Part shown: positions 44,755 to 51,945 of the stretch, piece after piece
Layout of the letters: every line of letters starts with the position of its first letter
How positions within the stretch are numbered: position 1 is the stretch's first letter
Origin: Halieaceae bacterium
Lineage (GTDB): Bacteria > Pseudomonadota > Gammaproteobacteria > Pseudomonadales > Halieaceae
Length of the DNA: 64,000 bases
NCBI GenBank assembly: GCA_902520195.1
Contig: CABYND010000003.1
Location: 62,001 to 126,000, forward strand
Direction of reading: 5' to 3'
Position numbers and translations under genes: made by a program
The notes under the pieces: generated by a model
What the model saw: the letters and a program-made list of their open reading frames with translations, nothing else
Databases searched by the model: none
What the model was told of the DNA's origin: nothing

Positions 44755-44821
44755 GATAAGTAAATTGGGGTATGCTTCCGACGCGTTAGGCCCAAAAACC
44801 GATAAATAAAGTGGCAATCAG

Positions 44822-46453
44822 ATGCAAAAAAAATCCACCGACAAGGCGGTCTTCTCTCGCTCCGGAATAGAACTCAAATCATTTTACACCGGTGATGATA
44901 TTCCTGATGAACACAGGGATCGGGCCGCGGCGGCACCTGGCGAGACGCCCTACCATCGTGGCTTTCACCCATCCGGATATCGCAGTAAGCCCTGGAGAAT
45001 CTTTCAACTCAGCGGCTTCGGTAAACCCGAAGACGAGAATGAGCGCATTAAGTTTCTGCTGAAAAATGGCGAAACGGGCTTCATCATGGAGCATGATCGC
45101 AACACCGCCGATCACTGCTACAACGTCGACCACCCAGAAGTTGTGGCGCGGCGCGAAGATGTTGGATTAACCGGGGCCGTCATGCAAAGTGTTCGCGACA
45201 CAGCCATCTGTATGGACGGCTTGCCTGTGGACAGCAGCTTCGGCCACGCAGGGGGCGCCGTTGTTCAACACGCGCCCTTCGCCCTCGCCGCCTACTGGAC
45301 CGTTGCCAAACAGCGAGGATTTAACCTCGCAAAATTACCCGGCACGGGTCAGAGCGACTTCAATCTGACGTACTTGGGATGTGTGACCAAGGAGCAGATC
45401 CCGACGCTGCCGGGTCTCCGATTCAATGCCGACATCATTGAATTCTGCGATCGCTACCTGCCTTATTGGGTACCAGTGTCAATAGCCGGCTATAACGCGG
45501 CCGACACTGGTCTCAGTCCAGATCAGGAGTTGGGCGTCCTCTTCGCCAATGCCGTTGAATATCTCGATGAAATCAAGAGAAGGGGTAGCGTAGATCTGAC
45601 CAAAGCCGCCAAAGCCTGCGGTGGCGTGAGCTTCAGGGCCTCGATCGAATTTATCGAGGAGGCCTGCAAAATGAGGGCCGCCAGGCTGATGTGGGCTGAC
45701 CTCCTACGAGAGCGCTACGGCATAACCGACCCCAAAGTGGCCAATCTGCGAATCCACTGCGTTACCGCGGGATCAAAAATGACCTACCAACAGCCGCTGA
45801 ACAATATTGTCAGAGGCACCTTGATGGCCCTTGGAGCTGTTTTTGGCGGAGTGCAGTCACTCGGCGTGTCGGGTTACGACGAGGCCCTGTCAATTCCCTC
45901 AGAACATGCGCACCAAATGTCGGTGAGGATTCAGCAGATTCTTCAGGAAGAAACAGGAATAGCCAACGTTACGGACCCGTTGGGCGGTTCGTATTATGTC
46001 GAGACACTCACTGCTCAGCTAGCTGAGAAGGCTTGGGAGTTTTTTGAGGAAATTCAAAACCAGGGCGGCTACTTGGCCACTTTAGATTCAGGTTGGTTGC
46101 ACGCGCGCGCCGCAGAGAATCAATATCAAGAGTTCATGGACATGGAAAACGGCGACCAGCAGGTGATCGGCGTGAATTGCTTTCAGGACGACGAATCACC
46201 CTTCGAGGTGGATGGCTTCATGGGAACCGATGACGCCTTTGATGTGGCAACAGCGCGTCTTAATGACGTTCTCAGAACCCGTCATGAGAAGGCTGCAGCC
46301 TCCGCTCTGAAGCAGCTCGAGGCTGATTGCCGCAGTGATACAAATATCATGCCCGCGATGATGGAAGCGATGTCGGCTGAAGTCACACTGGGCGAAATCG
46401 GTAACGTCTACAGAGAAGTTTTTGGCAACTGGAATACGCCGATTCAGATGTGA
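44822..46453 (+). CDS. B12-dependent acyl-CoA mutase, large subunit, atypical active site
   Basis: A 543-residue catalytic subunit of the methylmalonyl-CoA mutase superfamily. Conserved landmarks include KPWRIFQLSGFG, SIAGYN, TYQQPLNNIVRGT and DPLGGSYYVE. Like isobutyryl- and 2-hydroxyisobutyryl-CoA mutases it lacks a fused B12 domain, which is the next gene. By-eye alignment to propionibacterial MCM gives Tyr75 to His49, Arg82 to Lys56, Arg87 to Phe61, Tyr89 to Leu63, Arg207 to Val188 (or Cys187) and His244 to Asn225. About four extra residues lie in EHDRNTADHCYNVD. It should therefore not act on methylmalonyl-CoA. A branched or quaternary acyl-CoA lacking a free carboxylate is my inference. 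Confidence 0.88.
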   Translation: MQKKSTDKAVFSRSGIELKSFYTGDDIPDEHRDRAAAAPGETPYHRGFHPSGYRSKPWRIFQLSGFGKPEDENERIKFLLKNGETGFIMEHDRNTADHCYNVDHPEVVARREDVGLTGAVMQSVRDTAICMDGLPVDSSFGHAGGAVVQHAPFALAAYWTVAKQRGFNLAKLPGTGQSDFNLTYLGCVTKEQIPTLPGLRFNADIIEFCDRYLPYWVPVSIAGYNAADTGLSPDQELGVLFANAVEYLDEIKRRGSVDLTKAAKACGGVSFRASIEFIEEACKMRAARLMWADLLRERYGITDPKVANLRIHCVTAGSKMTYQQPLNNIVRGTLMALGAVFGGVQSLGVSGYDEALSIPSEHAHQMSVRIQQILQEETGIANVTDPLGGSYYVETLTAQLAEKAWEFFEEIQNQGGYLATLDSGWLHARAAENQYQEFMDMENGDQQVIGVNCFQDDESPFEVDGFMGTDDAFDVATARLNDVLRTRHEKAAASALKQLEADCRSDTNIMPAMMEAMSAEVTLGEIGNVYREVFGNWNTPIQM

Positions 46454-46474
46454 TTGAGCGCTGGGGGGATTAGA

Positions 46475-46852
46475 TTGCAAAAGCGGATACTGATGGCCAA
46501 AACCGGCCTCGACGGCCACTGGCGCGGCCCCACTATCGTCGCCAGAGCACTTCGTGATGCAGGCTTTGAAGTGATAATGATCGGCATGGCCAACACCGAT
46601 GACATTGTCACATCGGCGGTAGATGAAGACGTTGACCTCGTAGGCCTCAATGTCGGCGGTCACATTGATGTGGCAATCAGGGCGATCGAGAGCGTGCAGC
46701 GTGCTCGCCCCGAACTGCCGATATTTGCCGGCGGCACAATTACTCCCCGAGCTGCCAAACAACTTGAGGCCTTGGGAGTGGAGGTTTACCCGCCCGGGTC
46801 TCAATTAACGGATATCGTAGACGCCGCCAAGCGTCTTACCGACAAAAAGTAA
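46475..46852 (+). CDS. B12-dependent mutase, cobalamin-binding small subunit
   Basis: A 125-residue B12-binding Rossmann protein. GLDGHWRG contains the His that ligates cobalt from below, GLNVGGHID is a shortened version of the usual Ser-x-Leu loop, and FAGGTI is the conserved Gly-Gly segment. I start it at TTG 46475, behind a GGGGGG stretch, because its product begins with the usual strand LQKRILMAKTGLDGH; an in-frame TTG at 46454 is also possible. It pairs with the large subunit 21 bp upstream, and its stop lies 5 bp before the GTPase gene. Confidence 0.9.
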   Translation: MQKRILMAKTGLDGHWRGPTIVARALRDAGFEVIMIGMANTDDIVTSAVDEDVDLVGLNVGGHIDVAIRAIESVQRARPELPIFAGGTITPRAAKQLEALGVEVYPPGSQLTDIVDAAKRLTDKK

Positions 46853-46857
46853 GAACG

Positions 46858-47811
46858 ATGACCGAGGCAACTACGCAGACGTTACTCGCGTCTGCTCTAA
46901 ATGGAGATCGCTCTAGCCTGGCCCGCCTTCTCAGCCACGTAGAACGAGACCCGAGCGCGGAAGCAGAGATACGTGCCGGTCTCGCCAACATGAAGACTGA
47001 ATCGGTAGTGATCGGGGTAACTGGGCCGCCAGGTGCTGGCAAGTCTTCTCTCATTAGCGCGCTACTGCCTCACACAACCAAATCCTTTGACAGGACCGCC
47101 GTGCTGGCCGTGGACCCCTCATCGCCCTTCTCAGGGGGTGCATTACTCGGTGATCGTGTCCGAATGCAGAACCACGATTTAGGTGATCGGGTGCTCATCC
47201 GCTCAATGGCATCAAAAGGCGAGAGCGGCGGACTGGCGAGGGCCGCGGCAACGGCGATTCAGGTGCTGGCAGCCTGCGGTTGGCCACTGATACTGGTGGA
47301 AACCTTGGGCATTGGTCAGGTAGAACTGGACGTGATGGATTTGGCGACGGTGGTAGCCGTGGTGCTCAACCCTGGTTGGGGAGATACCTTTCAGGCAAAC
47401 AAAGCGGGCCTCACTGAAGCGGGCGACGTCTTCGTTATTAACAAAGCTGACAAAGATGGCGTTCAACAGACCCGTGCCGACCTGCAAGATTCTTTATCAT
47501 TATTGCAGTCTCCAGTGCCTATCCAGATTTTCGAAACCATAGCTGTGAATGAAGACGGTGTCGCTGCGCTGTGGCAAGGGATCGAGACATATTTAGCCGA
47601 CGCGCAGACGACCGGGCTTCAAGAACAAAAGCAACGTATCAGACGTCGCCGCTTGCTAATCAGAATATTACAAAGCGGCTGTGAAGCTCGAATAGACGCC
47701 TACTGTTGCAGTGACCACGGCAGTGCTCAGGTAGATAGAGCGCTGGCGGGTGAACTGTCCATTGAGGCGCTGCAAGCAGACCTGTTTGCAAGCATATCTC
47801 AACCCGGATGA
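46858..47811 (+). CDS. MeaB/ArgK-type GTPase, mutase chaperone
   Basis: A 317-residue G3E-type GTPase. The P-loop GPPGAGKSS is at about 55-63, then VDPSSPFSGGALLGDRVRM, SMASKGESGG, ETLGIGQVE (switch region, commonly ETVGVGQSE) and NKAD. These proteins load adenosylcobalamin into acyl-CoA mutases and remove damaged cofactor. The gene lies directly after the small subunit, so it most likely serves this mutase specifically. Confidence 0.93.
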   Translation: MTEATTQTLLASALNGDRSSLARLLSHVERDPSAEAEIRAGLANMKTESVVIGVTGPPGAGKSSLISALLPHTTKSFDRTAVLAVDPSSPFSGGALLGDRVRMQNHDLGDRVLIRSMASKGESGGLARAAATAIQVLAACGWPLILVETLGIGQVELDVMDLATVVAVVLNPGWGDTFQANKAGLTEAGDVFVINKADKDGVQQTRADLQDSLSLLQSPVPIQIFETIAVNEDGVAALWQGIETYLADAQTTGLQEQKQRIRRRRLLIRILQSGCEARIDAYCCSDHGSAQVDRALAGELSIEALQADLFASISQPG

Positions 47812-47835
47812 ACCCTTTCAATGATGGAATAGCCC

Positions 47836-48972
47836 ATGCCCACGCAAAATGACGAAGCTCTTACGATTTTTCAGAATAGCCTCGCTACGTTTCTGGACAC
47901 AACTGCGCCACCTGAGGCCATCGAACGCTGGAATCAGAACAAGCAGGTAGATCGTGATGCCTGGTTGGCTGCTGGCGAGTTTGGGATGCTCGGCGTTCTG
48001 GTACCGGAAGAACATGGCGGTCTGGGCGTGGATTTTCGCTACGAGCGAGCAATCATGGAAGCCTTCGCCGAGCGAGGCCTTGAGGGATGGGGTGTGCCAG
48101 TGCATAACATGATCGCAGCCCCTTACCTGATCGAGCATGGGACACCAGACCAAAAAACCCAGTGGCTACCCAGGGTTGTCTCCGGCGAGACGATCTTAGC
48201 GATCGCGATGACCGAGCCTGGCGCTGGGTCCGACCTGCAGGGCATGCGCACCCGCGCGGTTCGCAATGGTGACGAGTGGATTATCAATGGCAGCAAGGTA
48301 TTTATCTCAAACGGCCAGATGTCGGATTTGGTATTGCTGTGCGCAAAAACCGAAATGGAAGACGGCCCAGATAAGATTTCGATTTTCTTGGTCGAGGGCG
48401 ACCGGCCGGGGTTTAAGCGGGGCAAAAATCTCGACAAGGTCGGGCGCGATGCTCAGGACACGTCTGAGCTCTTTTTTGAGGATGTCCGACTTCCAATGAG
48501 CAATGTGCTGGGAGGGGTGCCCGGGAAAGGTTTTGCCCAATTGATGGAGCTGTTACCCCAAGAACGACTGGGTATTGCCGTGATGGGTCTAGGCATGCTC
48601 GAGCGTGCTCTCAATCTCACCGTTGAGTACACCAAGGAACGGCAGGCTTTTGGCCAGTCATTATTCGACTTTCAAAATACTGCATTTTCATTGGCCGACA
48701 TTAAAACGGAGGTCACCATTGGTAAGGCCTTCATAGACCACTGCACTGATTTACTGATCAAAGGTGAGTTGGATGCGGCGACCGCGTCGATGGCAAAACT
48801 CTGGATTACCGAACGCGAGTTAGACGGCATAAACCGGTGCGTACAGTTTTTCGGTGGCTATGGCTGGATGAATGAGTACCCTATTGCCCAGCTTTATAAA
48901 GACGCGCGCATCGACACCATTCATGGAGGCACCTCTGAGATCATGCGGCTACTGATCGCACGCTCAATATAA
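47836..48972 (+). CDS. Acyl-CoA dehydrogenase
   Basis: A 378-residue acyl-CoA dehydrogenase: MTEPGAGSDLQGMRTRA binds the flavin, EWIINGSKVFISNG follows, and the C-terminal domain contains QFFGGYGWMNEYPIAQLYKD and HGGTSEIMR. The usual catalytic Glu of the YEGT position is Gly here, as in long-chain and isovaleryl types whose base is on another helix. It begins 24 bp after the GTPase gene. It probably introduces the double bond after the mutase rearrangement, passing electrons to ETF. Confidence 0.92.
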   Translation: MPTQNDEALTIFQNSLATFLDTTAPPEAIERWNQNKQVDRDAWLAAGEFGMLGVLVPEEHGGLGVDFRYERAIMEAFAERGLEGWGVPVHNMIAAPYLIEHGTPDQKTQWLPRVVSGETILAIAMTEPGAGSDLQGMRTRAVRNGDEWIINGSKVFISNGQMSDLVLLCAKTEMEDGPDKISIFLVEGDRPGFKRGKNLDKVGRDAQDTSELFFEDVRLPMSNVLGGVPGKGFAQLMELLPQERLGIAVMGLGMLERALNLTVEYTKERQAFGQSLFDFQNTAFSLADIKTEVTIGKAFIDHCTDLLIKGELDAATASMAKLWITERELDGINRCVQFFGGYGWMNEYPIAQLYKDARIDTIHGGTSEIMRLLIARSI

Positions 48973-49021
48973 TCTCGTCCCACTGAATCAAAGATTTGCC
49001 ACCAAAGATGGAAGTAACACC

Positions 49022-49813
49022 GTGACCGATGCACTACTCCAAGAGCTGAGAGGTGACACACTCTGGTTAACTCTCAACCGACCCAACGAACTTAACGCGA
49101 TGAATAAGCCCTTGGTGAGCGCTTTGCGAGATACGTTTGAGGCTCTTAGTAGCCGACACGAGGTGCGTATTGTTGTTCTTCAAGCAAAAGGCAAAGCTTT
49201 TTGTGCAGGGCTAGACTTGCAGTCAGAAAGTTGGGGAGATGATGCCTCACCGCAGGCTCTGCTCGCTATGCAGCGTGACATATCTGATATCTATCGGGCA
49301 ATGCGCCGCTGTCCGCAGCCCATCATCGCTCTGATCCAAGGCGCTGCCTGCGGGGGTGGATTTAGCCTAGCGCTCGCATCAGACATACGGATAGCCGCAA
49401 CGACTGCAAAAATGAATGCCGCCTTCATACGCGCGGGTTTAACCGCGTGCGATATGGGTTGCAGTTACTTATTACCTAGACTCGTCGGCTTGTCAGTGGC
49501 TAGCGAGCTGATGATGACCGGGAAATTCATCAGCGCTGAAAGAGCACTGAGAGTAAATTTAGTCTCCGAGGTCGTCAGCGAGCAGGAGCTCGCCAATACC
49601 GCCGAGCGGTACGTTGCTGACATGCTGGCAACGTCACCGATGGGTTTGCGGTTAACCAAGGATGGGTTGAACTTTAGTGTCGACGCGCCCTCTCTAGATG
49701 CCGCCATGGCGCTGGAAGACCGACAGCAAGCGCTCGTTGCAGGTTCGGCTGACGCGAGAGAGGCGATCAATGCGTTTTTGGAAAAAAGAGCACCCATTTG
49801 GAAAAACCAATAG
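49022..49813 (+). CDS. Enoyl-CoA hydratase/isomerase (crotonase) family protein
   Basis: A 263-residue crotonase-fold protein with LTLNRPNELNAMNK, KGKAFCAGLDL and GAACGGGFSLALASDIRIA, which forms the oxyanion hole. The two Glu residues of true hydratases are not evident: the segment FIRAGLTACDMGCSYLLPRLVG has Phe and Asp/Met at those places, as in some isomerases and actinobacterial EchA proteins. It starts at GTG 49022. It follows the acyl-CoA dehydrogenase by 49 bp and probably hydrates or isomerises the enoyl-CoA product. Confidence 0.88.
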   Translation: MTDALLQELRGDTLWLTLNRPNELNAMNKPLVSALRDTFEALSSRHEVRIVVLQAKGKAFCAGLDLQSESWGDDASPQALLAMQRDISDIYRAMRRCPQPIIALIQGAACGGGFSLALASDIRIAATTAKMNAAFIRAGLTACDMGCSYLLPRLVGLSVASELMMTGKFISAERALRVNLVSEVVSEQELANTAERYVADMLATSPMGLRLTKDGLNFSVDAPSLDAAMALEDRQQALVAGSADAREAINAFLEKRAPIWKNQ

Positions 49814-50254
49814 CGACTGGAGTTTCTCGAATTAAGGGTTTAGCCCCGCACTTGTTGGCGTTGGACTTCTCGCCTGGCAGGGCCGCCATGAAAAACAACG
49901 TCGCGATGGGGCGCCGCGCCCGAGAGGCAATCTCGGAAGATATGCCTGTGCTGATTTTCTCTTCGGGGTTCGTCTCAACGGCAGGACAATTCGGTACCGG
50001 GCGGGCGGTCGATGCGCCCTCGACGACCTTCGTCGCCAAACTCATCAGCGACGCGCGCACTAACATGGTGCCGATTTTCTTCCATGGCCAACAGCAGTGC
50101 GTTTCATATCGCGTCCCACCTCTCGGAGTCCTTGCGTATGGCGTTTCTTGTTCGTGACGCGAGGGCCCGCTTCGACGTCACGATCCGGGATACCCTGCCC
50201 TATGAATCCTTCGAGGGTATTGAAGGAAGAAAAGCGCTAACGCATTACCTCTAA
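49814..50254 (+). pseudogene. Decayed PlsC-type lysophospholipid acyltransferase remnant
   Basis: Two frames together read as the C-terminal half of a lysophospholipid/ornithine-lipid acyltransferase. One frame gives FSPGRAAMKNN, PVLIFSSGFVSTAGQFGTGR and MVPIFFHGQ up to about 50090. The next frame continues NSSAFHIASHLSESLRM and TIRDTLPYESFEGIEGRKAL to the TAA at 50254. A one-base frameshift near 50088-50095 separates them. The N-terminal HX4D half is missing, so this is a truncated and frameshifted relic. Confidence 0.72.
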
Positions 50255-50375
50255 GATGCCGTTCAACAGTTGAGCGAGGCGCAATCAGGCGAATTGGTTT
50301 AACGCCGCTGAATCGGGCTTTTCTGCAGGTCACGTGCGTTTTTGACACAATCGGCGCTGAATAAAGGAGCCCACC

Positions 50376-51377
50376 ATGCCTGTACTCACCCTCGAGCAGA
50401 TTGAATCTCTTTGCGCTGACGCCCTAAAGCGCGCCGGTGCCAGCGACGAGCAAGCGGCGATCGTCGCCGAAGAGATCATGGACGCCGAAGCCGAGGGCAT
50501 CCGCAATGTTGGGCTCGGCTATCTGCATCTGTACCTGAAGCATCTTCGCTGCGGCAAAGTAAACCCGGCCGCGGCACCAAAAATCGTCAAAACCTCGGAA
50601 TCAACCACGGTAGTCGATGCGGATTTTGGCTTTTGTCACCACGCCTATGTGATTGCCGAAGGGCGGCTCATTGAGACGACCCGCGCCCAAGGTGTGGGAC
50701 TCATGTCGATTCATCATTCTTCATCGGCGGGCGTGCTGGGGTGGTTTGTGCGACGCCTCGCGCGCGAGGGTTTGGTGTCGCTGATGTTCGCCAATAGCTC
50801 CAAAGCCGTAGCGGCCCACGGCGGTAAAGTGCCCTTCTTTGGCACCAACCCCTTCGCGATGGGCGCCCCGCGCGCCGGTGATGAGCCACTAGTGATCGAT
50901 ATGGCGACAGCCTCGACCGCGCGAGTGAATCTGGTGCGCGCCGCCGCGGAGGGCCGCGAGATTGAGCCCGGCCATGCGATCGACCCCGACGGCAACCCCA
51001 CCACGGACCCGGCGGCAGGACTCAAAGGCGCACAGCTCCCCGTGGGCGGCCCCAAAGGCTTTGGTCTGGGCTTGATGGTCGATGTGCTGGCCGGCGTACT
51101 CACTGGCAGCAACTGCTCCTACGAGGCTTCGATGTTCGCGACCACCGAAGGCGGCCCCCCGAATGTCGGTCAAACCATCATCGCGATGGATCCGACCTTT
51201 ATTGGCGACGGGTTCAACCCCCATCTGGAGACGATGTTCAGCGCACTCACGGAGGGCAACGAGGTGCGGATCCCCGGCGAGCGCCGCGGGGCTGAGCGTG
51301 TAAAGCATGAAGCAGAGGGCGTTGAAGTACCGGAGACGCTACTAGAGCAAATCGAGACGCTGGCGGCCGGTGGCTAA
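50376..51377 (+). CDS. Ldh2/MDH2-family NAD(P)-dependent dehydrogenase
   Basis: A 333-residue protein of the malate/L-lactate dehydrogenase type 2 family: ADALKRAGASDEQAAIVAE at the N-terminus, HHSSSAGVLGWFVRRLAREG, FFGTNPFAMGAPR and VGGPKGFGLGLMVDVLAGVL. The family reduces or oxidises 2-keto/2-hydroxy acids and cyclic imino acids such as piperideine-2-carboxylate. AAAGGAG precedes the ATG. It converges on the sarcosine oxidase operon 10 bp away, so an N-methyl amino or imino acid substrate is plausible but unproven. Confidence 0.9.
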   Translation: MPVLTLEQIESLCADALKRAGASDEQAAIVAEEIMDAEAEGIRNVGLGYLHLYLKHLRCGKVNPAAAPKIVKTSESTTVVDADFGFCHHAYVIAEGRLIETTRAQGVGLMSIHHSSSAGVLGWFVRRLAREGLVSLMFANSSKAVAAHGGKVPFFGTNPFAMGAPRAGDEPLVIDMATASTARVNLVRAAAEGREIEPGHAIDPDGNPTTDPAAGLKGAQLPVGGPKGFGLGLMVDVLAGVLTGSNCSYEASMFATTEGGPPNVGQTIIAMDPTFIGDGFNPHLETMFSALTEGNEVRIPGERRGAERVKHEAEGVEVPETLLEQIETLAAGG

Positions 51378-51387
51378 AGCGACAGAG

Positions 51388-51945
51388 TTACTCGAGCCAC
51401 TCTCCCATCGCATCTTCAATAGCCTCCCACAGATAACGCGCGAGGGATTGATCAACAAACATTGAAAACACAGGGTGATCGTTTTCACTCTGATGGGCGG
51501 CGATGATCACCGACACGCGGGCCACCTGCGTCTGGGCGACGCTACCCAGCGGAAAGGCGGCCTCTGAGAGGTCAACGCCACAGAGCTTCGCCATGATCTC
51601 GGCCCGCGGCTCTCCTGCCAATTGCAGCCATGCATGACTATGCTGGCAATAAAACGGCCAGACGCCCGCCGCGACCGCCTCGGATGCCGGTCGGCCTGTT
51701 GATGCCTCGCTATCTGGTTGTAACAGCCAAAACTCGCGATGACTCAGTGACATCACAAGGCCTAACTCGCCGCTGGCGACAATCTGGCTCGGTGCGTCCT
51801 GGAGTGCATGTCCCTGACTCAATAGCCATTCGCGAGCACCGGCGCCCCGCACGCCCTCTCGGTGCGCGAGCGTTAGATCACTCAGCCGAAGCCCAGCGGG
51901 GCCTTCGACCACACCAATGCCTTCAAGTGGGCTGCGCAGGCTCAC
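51388..51945 (-). CDS. soxG: Sarcosine oxidase gamma subunit
   Basis: A 185-residue protein with GLRLSDLTLAHREGVRG, SQIVASGELGLVMSLSHREF and PLGSVAQTQVARVSVII, fitting the small gamma subunit of heterotetrameric sarcosine oxidase. It stabilises the complex and has no known active site. Its ATG overlaps the TGA of soxA (ATGA). It is the last gene of the operon. Confidence 0.85.
   Translation of the reverse strand: MSLRSPLEGIGVVEGPAGLRLSDLTLAHREGVRGAGAREWLLSQGHALQDAPSQIVASGELGLVMSLSHREFWLLQPDSEASTGRPASEAVAAGVWPFYCQHSHAWLQLAGEPRAEIMAKLCGVDLSEAAFPLGSVAQTQVARVSVIIAAHQSENDHPVFSMFVDQSLARYLWEAIEDAMGEWLE

Noticed and set aside
44822-47811. Methylmalonyl-CoA mutase of the propionate pathway
   Set aside because: The catalytic Arg, His and Tyr that define it are replaced, the B12 domain is a separate protein, and no epimerase or propionyl-CoA carboxylase is present.
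50340-50372. Sigma-70 promoter (TTGACA) before the Ldh2-family gene
   Set aside because: The -35-like hexamer is present, but no -10 box at 16-18 bp; the sequence there is the ribosome-binding site.
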